From the NCBI GenBank assembly GCA_022484565.1, contig JAKVKZ010000028.1, forward strand, positions 1 through 39,149: a DNA stretch of 39,149 bases, read 5' to 3'. A program made the position numbers and the translations under genes. The notes beneath the pieces are model-generated. The model was not told the DNA's origin. It did not search any database and saw only the letters and a list, made by a program, of their open reading frames with translations. This stretch comes from Muribaculaceae bacterium. GTDB lineage: Bacteria > Bacteroidota > Bacteroidia > Bacteroidales > Muribaculaceae. Positions within the stretch are counted from its first letter, which is position 1. Every line of letters starts with the position of its first letter. Positions 24,072-34,103 of the stretch are shown one piece after another.

Positions 24072-25505
24072 ATGGACAATATAAAAGCACTTCTATCAAA
24101 AGAAATCGAGCGTAAGATTTTTCACACTGTCGGCACAATTGCCGACGGGCTTAATTGTCCATGCTATGTGGTTGGCGGCTATGTGCGCGATATCATTCTA
24201 CACCGTCAGTCAGATGATATTGATTTTGTCGTTGTAGGAAGTGGCATTGAAGTAGCCGATAGCGTATCAAAAAGTTTAGGTAAAAAGGCACACTTGTCGG
24301 TATTCCGCAATTTTGGCACAGCGCAAGTGAAATATATCGATGAGAAATTGGAATTTGTAGGCGCGAGAAAGGAATCGTATAAGAGGGATAGCCGCAATCC
24401 TATTGTTGAGGACGGCACTTTAAGCGATGACCTGCATCGCCGTGATTTCACCATCAATGCGATGGCAGTGTGCGTTAACGCATCAAATTTCGGTGAACTT
24501 GTTGATATGTTCAATGGCTTAAGTGATATTCAAAACGGCATAATCCGCACTCCGCTTGACCCTGACATAACTTTCAGCGATGATCCTTTACGCATGATGC
24601 GGGCCATCCGCTTTGCCACACAATTGGGATTCAACATCTACCCCGACACATTTGAGGCAATCACACGCAATTCCGAAAGGATAAAAATCATCACTAAAGA
24701 GCGCATTAACGATGAATTGATGAAAATAATGAAGTCGGACAATCCGTCACGCGGTTTTGAACTGCTCGACGATTGCGGACTTCTTCAGATTATTTTCCCT
24801 GAACTCACAGCACTTAAAGGCATTGAAACCGTCAATGGTCGAGGGCATAAGGACAATTTCGTCCACACTTTGCAAGTTCTCGACAACGTATCGGTTCAAT
24901 CATCCAATGTTTGGCTGCGTTGGGCAGCTTTACTACACGATATAGCAAAGCCTGTCACAAAACGTTACGACGAGAAACTTGGCTGGACTTTTCACGGGCA
25001 TAACTTTATCGGCGAAAAGATGGTGCCGAAAATCTTTAAGCGCATGAAGCTGCCGATGAATGAGAAGATGAAATATGTGCAGAAACTTGTCGGACTTCAC
25101 ATGCGTCCAATAGCTATTGTGGATGAAGAGGTCACCGATTCAGCCGTGCGCCGCCTGCTTTTCGATGCTGGCGACGACATAGATGACCTTATGATGCTCT
25201 GCAATGCAGATATAACCTCAAAAAATCGTGACAAAGTTCAACGTTTTCACGACAATTATGACCTTGTCCGCCGTAAACTCGTGGAACTTGAAGAACGTGA
25301 CCGCATCCGCAATTTCCAACCTCCAGTAACAGGCGAGGAAATCATGTCAACTTTCGGACTTGCTCCTTCGCGACCTGTCGGCGAGATTAAGGAAAAAATT
25401 AAAGATGCTATTCTTGACGGTGTTATCGCAAACGACCACAACGAAGCATACGAATACATGTTGAAAGTGGCCAATGAAATGGGACTTAAACCTATTAAGC
25501 TATGA
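24072..25505 (+). CDS. cca: CCA-adding tRNA nucleotidyltransferase with HD domain
   Basis: Adds or repairs the 3' CCA end of tRNAs in the cytoplasm. The class II nucleotidyltransferase head shows VVGGYVRDIIL and the catalytic D49-I-D51. RRDFTINAMAV and a DPDITFSDDPLRMMRAIRFATQ region follow, as in CCA/poly(A) polymerase enzymes. The C-terminal half carries an HD phosphohydrolase domain with H289-D290 (ALLHDIAK). At 477 aa this is the usual Bacteroidota form. A pure poly(A) polymerase role is possible but less likely. Its stop overlaps the ogt start (ATGA at 25502-25505), so the two are translationally coupled. Confidence 0.92.
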   Translation: MDNIKALLSKEIERKIFHTVGTIADGLNCPCYVVGGYVRDIILHRQSDDIDFVVVGSGIEVADSVSKSLGKKAHLSVFRNFGTAQVKYIDEKLEFVGARKESYKRDSRNPIVEDGTLSDDLHRRDFTINAMAVCVNASNFGELVDMFNGLSDIQNGIIRTPLDPDITFSDDPLRMMRAIRFATQLGFNIYPDTFEAITRNSERIKIITKERINDELMKIMKSDNPSRGFELLDDCGLLQIIFPELTALKGIETVNGRGHKDNFVHTLQVLDNVSVQSSNVWLRWAALLHDIAKPVTKRYDEKLGWTFHGHNFIGEKMVPKIFKRMKLPMNEKMKYVQKLVGLHMRPIAIVDEEVTDSAVRRLLFDAGDDIDDLMMLCNADITSKNRDKVQRFHDNYDLVRRKLVELEERDRIRNFQPPVTGEEIMSTFGLAPSRPVGEIKEKIKDAILDGVIANDHNEAYEYMLKVANEMGLKPIKL

Positions 25506-26008
25506 GAATTTACAGAAAATCGATATCATCTCCTATTGGAGATATGATGCTGCTCGCAACCGACAAAGGGCTTTGCCTTTGCGATTTCATTGAAAACAGC
25601 AAACTTGAAGACCGCATTGCCGACATTGACCGACAATTAGCTGCGGAATTCGTTGATATGGATAACGATGTCATAACTCTGGCAACTAATCAGCTTAATG
25701 AATATTTTGCCGGAAAACGTCAGGAATTTACCGTGCCTCTCGACATGGTAGGAAGTGATTTCCAGAAGATAGTGTGGAAAGAATTGCTGAATATTCCTTA
25801 CGGCAAAACAATTTCGTACGCTGATGAAGCTAAAGCAATCTATCGTGATTCAGCAGTACGGGCTGTGGCATTGGCCAATTCATTCAACAAATTGCTCATT
25901 TTCATTCCTTGCCATCGTGTGATTGGAAGTGATGGCAACTTAACAGGATTTGCCAGCGGATTAGACCGAAAAGAATACCTTTTGAATCTCGAAAGCAGAT
26001 CCAATTAA
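25502..26008 (+). CDS. ogt: methylated-DNA--protein-cysteine methyltransferase
   Basis: Repairs O6-methylguanine by taking the alkyl group onto its own cysteine. The active-site motif IPCHRVIG is present with C137, and the helix-turn-helix segment (YGKTISYADEAKAI) and the C-terminal GFASGLDRKEYLLNLE segment match the family. At 168 aa it has the Ogt/MGMT length without a fused Ada regulatory domain. It overlaps cca by 4 bp, and the pair is transcribed from the box at 24037-24044. Confidence 0.95.
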   Translation: MRIYRKSISSPIGDMMLLATDKGLCLCDFIENSKLEDRIADIDRQLAAEFVDMDNDVITLATNQLNEYFAGKRQEFTVPLDMVGSDFQKIVWKELLNIPYGKTISYADEAKAIYRDSAVRAVALANSFNKLLIFIPCHRVIGSDGNLTGFASGLDRKEYLLNLESRSN

Positions 26009-26099
26009 GTTTCATCAGCTAAATAGCCATTACTCTTTGCCTTATCTTTCTTTTAAGAAATACATCTTTTCATACATAATAATCTAAACAACCAATAAA

Positions 26100-28103
26100 A
26101 TGAAAAAGCTATTTTTATTATTATTGCTATGCTCTATCGCAACTTCGATGTGGGCATGGAAGCCATTATTTGCCGGGCATCGTGGCGGTTACACTGGCGT
26201 TCAGAACACAGTTGAATCATTCACAAACGGTGCTGAAAAATACGGCTTTAATGGTCTTGAATGTGATATACGGGTTACAAAGGACGGACAGTATGTAATA
26301 TCGCATGATGAGACAACGAATGCGCTTGGTGGCAACCTTACGGTTGCTGACGCTACTCTTGAACAATTGCAGGCCGAGAATTATACACAGACGCGTGGAG
26401 GCATCACCTATAATGGCAAAATCTGCACAGCTGCTGAATATCTCGACATCTGCAAGTCGCACAATGTTTTTCCCTTAATTGAATTGAAATGGACTACGGG
26501 AATCAACAATAATGACATGTCGAATTTCGCAGGTCTATATGCACTCGTGAAGGACCGAGGCCTTGAGAACAAAGCCATATTCATGACATCGATGAAGAAG
26601 TCACTTGAATATATCCGCACTAATTATCCAACAGCCATATGCCAATTCCTTACTGGCGAATATTGGGCAAATCATTTTGATTGGTGCGTGCAATGGAGAA
26701 TAAATCCCACAATTGAGGCAGGATGCTTTGATATTCACACAGTCAAGAAATTTCATAATGCTGGATTACAGGTTGGAGTATGGGTACTCGATTCACAGGC
26801 AAATTATGAAACTTATGGAAACATGGGGGTCTATATGGTAACTACCGATTATCTTTATCCATCCAAGATGCCCGATTTGAAAGAGATTGACTGGAACAGC
26901 ATCGACACAATTCCATCTGCCTTGAACATTAAAGTAGAGCAGATTTACAAATATTCTTTGGCTGATGGCAACTTGCCTCAAAATTTCCCGAGCGGCACAT
27001 CAGCCACTTATAAGACAGGAGAACAAGCAGCATATTATGATGGCCTATTCTATGTTAATAATTATGGGACAAGCACTTTGCTAACTTTTGATGCAAAAGG
27101 GAATGTACCCAATCATCTTAAAGGCACAACATCACATGGTATTGCAACTGATGACGCCGGAAATCTAATCATCCGCAACGACGGAATAACTTCCAGCCCA
27201 AAGTCGATGATTATTTATAAAAAGGGAGATACTACTTCCACAGAAGTGCTATTCACTTTACCCAATCCGGGGCAGACTAACTTTATTACTGCCAGCGGCA
27301 ATATTTTCTCAAAAGATGGAGGATATGTTTATTTCTTTCCTAACGGCCAGAAAGTAATGAATTATATAAAAATTGTTGAAGGACAAATTGACACCATCTG
27401 CGCTTCAGGCTTACTATCTCTCACAGGAAGCACTGCCGGCATGATTTATCCTTTAGATAATAATCCTTACAATTTCATCTATCAAGTACGTGCCAACGGC
27501 TTTTACCGCTACGATAATGAAGATGAAGGCTCCTACATCGCAGGTTCCGGCTCCACCACTGCACCAGCCCGCAATAATTCCATTGGAGGTGCATTTTTTC
27601 AACTTGCCGGTCACGACCTTTTTCTGCATCCATCCGGCTCAAACTATAATGGAGGATTCACAATCAAGGACATGAGCGCATCGGCAAGTTCCATTTACAC
27701 ACAATCACCGCTTGGAACAGCGGGCTACAGTGGAAATCCGTCGTGCGGAGCATTCTTTCATGTTGAAAAAATTGACGATAAAAGCTGCAACATTTATGAA
27801 TATTGCATGGGTAATGGTTATGCAGCCTATAAAATATCTGTGCCATCCACTGATATTGATTGCCCAGTATCCAATTCTGTCTGCGACATCAAGTTATTTC
27901 CTGTACCTGTCGCCGACAGATTGAATATTACATGCGAAGAAGCCATTAGTAAAATAGAAATATATAGCATGAATGGAAGTCTCGCACTTTCCGAATCATT
28001 TCATCCAACTAAATCCTATTCAGTTGATTTAAGTGGATTGCAAAAAGGCGTTTATATATTGAGAACCAATATTACCGAGATAAAACGCTTTGTAAAAAGA
28101 TAG
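26100..28103 (+). CDS. secreted glycerophosphodiester phosphodiesterase-like protein with beta-rich C-terminus and T9SS sorting domain
   Basis: A 667-aa exported protein. Signal peptide about 1-19 (MWA end). Residues 22-275 are a GDPD domain: H27-R-G-G, E54-x-D56 in LECDIRVTKDG, H69 in ISHDETT, and E128 in PLIELKW, which together supply the expected metal and catalytic residues. The usual PENT motif reads VQNT here, so its Glu is replaced by Gln. About 300-580 is a beta-rich, repeat-like region (YYDGLFYVNNYG, GIATDDAGNLIIRNDG) that could be a propeller. The last ~75 residues are a clear type A T9SS sorting domain (LFPVPVADRLNI, IEIYSMNG, LQKGVYILRT, basic end). It probably releases glycerol phosphate from glycerophosphodiesters at the cell surface. 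It appears monocistronic. Confidence 0.9.
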   Translation: MKKLFLLLLLCSIATSMWAWKPLFAGHRGGYTGVQNTVESFTNGAEKYGFNGLECDIRVTKDGQYVISHDETTNALGGNLTVADATLEQLQAENYTQTRGGITYNGKICTAAEYLDICKSHNVFPLIELKWTTGINNNDMSNFAGLYALVKDRGLENKAIFMTSMKKSLEYIRTNYPTAICQFLTGEYWANHFDWCVQWRINPTIEAGCFDIHTVKKFHNAGLQVGVWVLDSQANYETYGNMGVYMVTTDYLYPSKMPDLKEIDWNSIDTIPSALNIKVEQIYKYSLADGNLPQNFPSGTSATYKTGEQAAYYDGLFYVNNYGTSTLLTFDAKGNVPNHLKGTTSHGIATDDAGNLIIRNDGITSSPKSMIIYKKGDTTSTEVLFTLPNPGQTNFITASGNIFSKDGGYVYFFPNGQKVMNYIKIVEGQIDTICASGLLSLTGSTAGMIYPLDNNPYNFIYQVRANGFYRYDNEDEGSYIAGSGSTTAPARNNSIGGAFFQLAGHDLFLHPSGSNYNGGFTIKDMSASASSIYTQSPLGTAGYSGNPSCGAFFHVEKIDDKSCNIYEYCMGNGYAAYKISVPSTDIDCPVSNSVCDIKLFPVPVADRLNITCEEAISKIEIYSMNGSLALSESFHPTKSYSVDLSGLQKGVYILRTNITEIKRFVKR

Positions 28104-28170
28104 AGCGAATGGATGAGGTTAATTAATATTAAACTCCATTTAAGAGCCATCTTGTAACTGAAATAATCTG

Positions 28171-28178
28171 TATATTTG
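28171..28178 (+). promoter_or_regulatory. -7 promoter box for the first tandem kinase
   Basis: TATATTTG, an exact TAnnTTTG match, with TTG 16 bp upstream (28152-28154). The predicted leader is about 85 nt to the ATG at 28270. Confidence 0.45.
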
Positions 28179-28269
28179 ACAAATAATATGATTCAATTAA
28201 TAGTAAGCACTTTTTACTGACCTTTATTGATACGAACTTTCATATAAAGAATAGACTTTAGCATCGTCA

Positions 28270-31043
28270 ATGCGTTCTGACTTAGACAGATATAAAGAGG
28301 TATCCGATGCCATACAGACAGGCTGGTGGGAATCGGATGTAAATTCAGGCATTTTCAAATGTTCTGAGAATATTGCCGTGAAATTGGGCATAAACAAAGA
28401 CGGCATCTCATTCAATGATTTCATTTCCATGGTCAGAAAAGATTACCGTGAATTGCTGAAACACGAGTTCTACGAATTTTCCAACTTCCGCAGAGTATTT
28501 TACGACCGCACATTCCCGGTTGAAACTCAGAATGGTGAGATATGGCTAAAAACACATTTCATAAAAGATTTGGACGAGAAGGATGGCAAAGGAACATTCG
28601 GTGTTTTACAGGTAGTCCAGCCTCAACAATATGTTCCAGAAACTTCGGCAACTGAACGAGCAAACCATTTTCTGAAAAACATGGATTCGGTTTCGCAGGC
28701 GATGTCGGTATTCATGACTAATGAACGTGAAGATGTAATCATCAATAATATTCTTGGACTTATTGTATCGTTCTACAATGCAGACGATGCTTTTATCTTT
28801 GAATTCAATGATGACAATGAAACGCAAACCTGCAAATATGAGAAAGCAGTTGATGGCGTGGCATCGCTAAAATCAAAATATGCATCACTTAATAATTCAG
28901 CTATTCCTTGGTGGTCATCAAATATTCTATCAGGAAAATCAGCCGTTTTTGACACTCTCGACAAAATGCCGCCTGAATGCACAAAGGAGCGCAAACTATT
29001 TTCTTCGCATGGCGTGAAATCCGTAATGGTCGTTCCTCTTATTTCCGAGAAGCATGTGTTCGGCTATATGGGACTTTTCACAACCAAAGAAATTTATCAT
29101 TGGACTAACGAAGACTATCTTTGGTTGATGTCGATGAGCAACATCTTGGGAATTTGCCTCGTAATGAGCAGAATGAGGGAAAAAGGCAACAAAGAGAAGT
29201 CATATATCGACAATCTTATCAAGCACATGCCAATAGGCTATGGTCGGCTCAAGGTGTTACGCGATGACAATGGGATAATATACGATTACCGTATATTGGA
29301 CGCAAATCTGTCAAGTTCCATATTATTCGGATTTGCCGAAGCACAGATCGATAAACTTGGCTCCGAGATACACGATAAACAATTCTTAAAAAAGAAAATT
29401 GGCACTTTAAGTGAAATCATTGAGCAGACTTATTACAAGGAAAGCGAAGAGCATTTTCCAACAGGTCAGAGTTGCCATAAAATAGCATACGTATCCGGGA
29501 CGGATGAGGTGGTGGAATTTTTCATCGACACCACTGAAATGCTTAAGGCATACGATATAATAAGGCAACGGGACAGACTGTTCAAGGACATCTTCGTAAA
29601 TATACCGATTGCAGAGGTTATATATGACATTGACGGACATGTGAAAGATATGAACAATGCCTATATGGAAACGTTCGGAATATCGTCAATTGCCGATATT
29701 GAAGGTTACTCTTTTATGGAGGACCCTAACCTCTCGCCTGAAATAGTGCAAAACATAATCAACAATGAATTCACTCAGCTCAACATTCCATATTCATTTT
29801 CCAACGCCATCAATTTCCGTAGCCGCAGAAAAGGAAAGATAAACTTTACATACAAGTCCATCAAACTTTACGACAATCAGAACAACCACATAGGCTACCT
29901 AATCATATTCATTGAGGATCCTGACAAGTTGTTTGCAGCAAGCCGAGTTAGGGACTTCGAGGATTTTTTTGCACTTATTTCCGATTATGCCAACATTGGA
30001 TATGCTAAATTCAACCTTTTGGATTATAAAGGCTATGCCGTAAAGCAATGGTATAAGAATATGGTCAAAAAGAAGACACTCCGCTCAATCAGATAATTGG
30101 AGTGTATTCTCAAATGCATCCGGATGACAGGAAACGTCTGATTGCCTTTCTGCAATGCGTAAGGGAAAACAAGATGCAAGGATTCAGCGATGAAGTCAGG
30201 ATTCGGCGTGAAGGGACAAATGATAAATGGGATTGGATATATATGAATTTACTACTGACAAAATATGCCCCCGAAGACAACGACATAGAAATGATAGGCG
30301 TAAACTACGATATCACCCAATTCAAAGAGACAGAGGATCAGTTGATAACCGCACGAAACCGTGCTGAATCAATGGACAAGCTGAAAAGTGCATTTTTGGC
30401 GAATATGAGCCATGAAATTCGCACTCCATTAAACGCAATAGTCGGATTCTCTGACCTGTTGGTTGACAGCCAAGACCCTGATGAAAGGAATGAGTACATC
30501 AATATCGTTCATGAAAACAATGAACTGCTGCTGCAACTCATCAACGACATCCTCGATTTATCAAAGATTGAAGCTGGTATTGTGGAGTTTGCTTTTGCCG
30601 ACTTTAATGTTAACTCCCTTTGTTCCGACATTGCACGTGCAATGCAGCTGAAAGCCAAGGAAGGAGTGAAGGTGACATTCACACAAGGCATGGAAACTTG
30701 TCACATGTGGTCGGACCGCAACCGCATTCACCAAGTAATAAGCAATTTCGTGAGCAACGCTATAAAATATACAGATAGAGGCAGAATTGATATAGGGTAC
30801 AACATCCTTGAAGGCAACCGAATCAAATTCTACGTGACTGACACAGGCACTGGAATTTCAGCTGCAAAAAAGGATACAGTATTTGACCGTTTCGTGAAGC
30901 TTAATTCTTTTGTGCAGGGCACTGGGCTTGGGTTATCGATTTGCAAAAGCATAATCGAGCACCTTAACGGGACAATCGGAGTAGATTCGGAACTGGGTAA
31001 AGGATCCACATTCTGGTTTGTGCTTGACTTCACCACAAAATAA
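28270..31043 (+). pseudogene. soluble PAS/GAF sensor histidine kinase, broken by one frameshift
   Basis: Two adjacent frames, 28270-30096 and about 30064-31043, encode the front and back of one kinase homologous along its whole length to the intact gene at 31179-33977. The first frame ends at TAA 30094-30096 after QWYKNM; the paralog continues there through a PAS domain to HisKA. Adding one base near 30063-30071 (the GG pair or the A5 run) restores a continuous 924-aa protein, close to the paralog's 932 aa. The joined protein has an N-terminal PAS-like segment, a GAF-like domain (about 150-300), more PAS domains, HisKA ([12 protein letters not shown], His at about 715) and the ATPase domain ([16 protein letters not shown]). 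It has no membrane helix and no receiver. A sequencing error is possible. Confidence 0.85.
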
Positions 31044-31178
31044 CAATCCTTGCAATACTGCATAACGCTATAATTAATAGATTAATTTTTTATGAGAACT
31101 TAAGATTATTATGCTTTGAAAATGTGTACACCACAACTATGCATAATTAATCCCTGAAATACAATATTGATTTGAATA

Positions 31179-33977
31179 ATGAAAACTAAAGTTGATTCTT
31201 CAGATGAAGAAAGGAATGATTTGGTCCGTTATCGCGACATGGCGATTAATGGACAAATGGGCTGGTGGGAATCCAATAGTAAAACACAAATGTTTACCAT
31301 TTCGGAGAATTTGTGTGAAATAATCGGCATCAATAATAGATACATTCCTTTTGAGGCTTTCAAGAAATATGTAAGAGAAGATTACTGGCTAATGATTCAA
31401 CAAGAGTTCTTCGAATATTCTACTGGCCGACGGAATTTCTATGACCGCACATTCCCTTTGATTACGCCTCGAGGTGAGTTATGGATAAACACACATTATT
31501 GCTATCACATAGCTGAACCTGACGGAAGTTTCGGAATAATAAAGATTGTATCGCCCGAAAAAGTTGAGAAGAAAGAGGACATAAATGATTTCACAACCCA
31601 TTTTTTCCAACAAATGGATAGAATGACAATGTATCTTTCAGATTTCGTAACCATGAAAGATGAGGACTACATCATTAAAAATATACTTCAAAGCCTTTTA
31701 GATTTCTATGACGCAGATAATGCGTTTATGTTTGAATTCAACAAGAAAGGTTCATTCATCAGCTGCACTCATGAGATAAAGTCAGAGGACAGTCCATCAG
31801 TAAAGGAAATATATAATTATCTTGAAAGTTCCAAGGTTCAATGGATGCATGATCAGATGCTTTCAAAAAATCCCATGGTAATAAGTATGTTGAGCGAACT
31901 GCCAACAGAGGCAAAATCAGAATTCGACATTTTCAATTCATTCGGTATAAAATCGATTATGCAGTTACCTTTATTGAACGAAAATGGCGTGTGGGGATAT
32001 ATCGGCATTGATTATATAAGAAAAGGACATAAGTGGAGCAATGAGGATTATATGTGGCTTCTGTCCATGCGAAATATCATCGATATTTGCATAGTTTTGA
32101 GCCATGAAAGATTATATAACGAAAAAGGTCAAAAATACAAGAGCCGCCTTATCAAGAATATGCCAATCGGATATGGACAGCTGAAACTTTGTTTTGACAA
32201 CACTGGCCAAGTCGTTGACTACCGTGTCATTGAAGGCAACTTATCAGGATTCAAAATGATGGGTTTCGACAGGGTGCATGATGGAGCATTATGTTCCGAG
32301 CTGCATGACAAGGAATTTGTGGAGAAGAAAATTGAATATCTCCGCAAGGTGGTTACCGGAGAAAAGCATTATGCTGAACTTGATGAAGTGTTGCCGTCAG
32401 GACGGCATTGCCATAGAATTACATACCTCTCTGGGCAGGATGAAGTGGAAGAGTTCTACGTCGACACAACTGAAACAGTAAAGGCATACAAGATTGCACT
32501 CAGGAGTGACAACCTGTTCAAGGACATATTCATGAACATTCCTATTGCCGAGGCGATTTATGACTTAGACGGGCACATGACCGATGTGAACCATGCTTTC
32601 ATGCAGACATTCGGTATGACCTCAATTGACGATGTGGACGGCTACTCATTTTTAAATGACCGTAACCTCGATTCAATTAATAAAGACTTAATCCTAAAAA
32701 ATGACAGAGCAGTTTTCACTGTGAATTATTCTTTTGATAAAGTCGATAATTACCATACTATACGTCGAGGCTCCACAATACTTAATTGTAAACTGATTAA
32801 ACTTTATAAAGATAATAAAGTCAACGGATTCCTGTTTATTTGCATTGAAGACAGCGATAAACTATTGGCCATAAATCGTGTACATGATTTTGAAAACTTT
32901 TTCTCAATGATTTCTGACTACGCAAAAGTTGGCTATGCAAAAATGAATTTAATCACCAAAGAAGGATATGCAATTCGCCAATGGTACAAGAACATGGGAG
33001 AAGAAGAGAATTCCCCGCTCGGCAATATTATAGGTGTATATCGCCAAATGCATCCTGACGACAGAGTTAAGCTTTTAAAATTCTTTGAGTCAGTAAAGAA
33101 AGGAGAACAAAAAGGATTCATCGGCGAAATGAGGATTCGCCGCAAGGGGACGACCAATAAATGGAACTGGATATATAAGAACTTGCTTATTACTAAATTC
33201 GCACCTGAAGAGGGAGTAATTGACATAATTGGAGTAAATTACGACATCACTGAATTTAAAGAGATTGAGTCGAAACTTACAAAAGCTCGCGACAGGGCCT
33301 TGGAGGCCGACAAACTTAAATCGGCATTCCTCGCCAATATGAGCCATGAAATCCGTACGCCGCTAAACGCTATAGTAGGTTTCTCTGATTTGCTTTCAGA
33401 ATCAAATGACCTTGATGAGCGGGAAGAATATGTGAAAATAGTGCATGAGAACAATGAGTTATTACTTCAGCTAATCAACGACATACTTGATTTATCGAAA
33501 ATAGAATCAGGAACTATCGATTTCATTTACAGCGACATTGATGTGAATCTGCTTTGCAACGACATAGTAATGTCGATGAATATGAAAGTGAAAGAAGGCG
33601 TTGAATTTAAGTTCATACAAACTGCCGATAACTGTGAAATATATAGTGACCGCAATCGATTACAGCAAGTAATTTCAAACTTTGTGAGCAACGCAATCAA
33701 ATACACTTCACAAGGAAGCATAATTATCAAATACAAGATTATGCGTGACAAGATGATAAAGTTCTCCGTTTCCGACACAGGCACAGGCATCGACCCTAAA
33801 CACAAGAATGATGTGTTCGACCGTTTCGTTAAACTCAACTCATTTGTTCAAGGCACAGGTCTCGGACTTTCAATATGCAAAAGCATAATCTCTCAATTAG
33901 GAGGGACAATAGGCGTGGATTCCGAACTCGGGAAAGGCTCAACATTCTGGTTTATCATTCCAATGGGAAATCAGTAA
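31179..33977 (+). CDS. soluble PAS/GAF sensor histidine kinase
   Basis: A 932-aa kinase without signal peptide, transmembrane helix or receiver domain, so it is probably cytoplasmic. From the N-terminus: a PAS-like segment with GWWES and a YDRTFPL strand (about 20-125); a GAF-like domain (about 150-300); a PAS-like segment starting at [10 protein letters not shown] (about 325-435); a PAS domain ([15 protein letters not shown], about 445-560); a PAS_3-type domain ending in [11 protein letters not shown] (about 570-690); HisKA with H723 in [12 protein letters not shown]; and an ATPase domain with N-box ([11 protein letters not shown]), DTGTGI and [10 protein letters not shown]. It must pass phosphate to a separate regulator that is not encoded nearby. 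Its upstream neighbour is a frameshifted paralog in the same orientation, pointing to tandem duplication. No clear TAnnTTTG box is visible in the 135-bp gap before it. Confidence 0.92.
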   Translation: MKTKVDSSDEERNDLVRYRDMAINGQMGWWESNSKTQMFTISENLCEIIGINNRYIPFEAFKKYVREDYWLMIQQEFFEYSTGRRNFYDRTFPLITPRGELWINTHYCYHIAEPDGSFGIIKIVSPEKVEKKEDINDFTTHFFQQMDRMTMYLSDFVTMKDEDYIIKNILQSLLDFYDADNAFMFEFNKKGSFISCTHEIKSEDSPSVKEIYNYLESSKVQWMHDQMLSKNPMVISMLSELPTEAKSEFDIFNSFGIKSIMQLPLLNENGVWGYIGIDYIRKGHKWSNEDYMWLLSMRNIIDICIVLSHERLYNEKGQKYKSRLIKNMPIGYGQLKLCFDNTGQVVDYRVIEGNLSGFKMMGFDRVHDGALCSELHDKEFVEKKIEYLRKVVTGEKHYAELDEVLPSGRHCHRITYLSGQDEVEEFYVDTTETVKAYKIALRSDNLFKDIFMNIPIAEAIYDLDGHMTDVNHAFMQTFGMTSIDDVDGYSFLNDRNLDSINKDLILKNDRAVFTVNYSFDKVDNYHTIRRGSTILNCKLIKLYKDNKVNGFLFICIEDSDKLLAINRVHDFENFFSMISDYAKVGYAKMNLITKEGYAIRQWYKNMGEEENSPLGNIIGVYRQMHPDDRVKLLKFFESVKKGEQKGFIGEMRIRRKGTTNKWNWIYKNLLITKFAPEEGVIDIIGVNYDITEFKEIESKLTKARDRALEADKLKSAFLANMSHEIRTPLNAIVGFSDLLSESNDLDEREEYVKIVHENNELLLQLINDILDLSKIESGTIDFIYSDIDVNLLCNDIVMSMNMKVKEGVEFKFIQTADNCEIYSDRNRLQQVISNFVSNAIKYTSQGSIIIKYKIMRDKMIKFSVSDTGTGIDPKHKNDVFDRFVKLNSFVQGTGLGLSICKSIISQLGGTIGVDSELGKGSTFWFIIPMGNQ

Positions 33978-34030
33978 TCAAAAACGCAAAAGCAATTCAG
34001 AATAAATAAAGTTATTTTTAACATAATATT

Positions 34031-34062
34031 TTTGGCTAATTCCCAAATTTACAATAGCTTTG
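34031..34062 (+). promoter_or_regulatory. promoter of the LruC lipoprotein gene
   Basis: TTTG (34031-34034), 20 bp, then TAGCTTTG (34055-34062) matches the consensus. The TTTG is itself the end of another TAnnTTTG (34027-34034), so two start sites are possible. This decides the start at 34104; an upstream GTG/TTG-type extension from 34032 would overlap the promoter. Confidence 0.65.
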
Positions 34063-34103
34063 CAAAATTAAAAAACACTACTAATAATAACTATCAACTC
34101 GTT

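Noticed and set aside
30102..31043. The second half of the broken kinase as a separate 313-aa kinase gene
   Set aside because: It starts at a GTG in the middle of a PAS domain that is continuous in the paralog, with no promoter, and one added base joins it to the preceding frame.
28270..31043. Programmed ribosomal frameshifting to make the full kinase
   Set aside because: The site has only a GG pair and an A5 run, no clear slippery heptamer with a downstream pseudoknot, and the intact paralog needs no frameshift.
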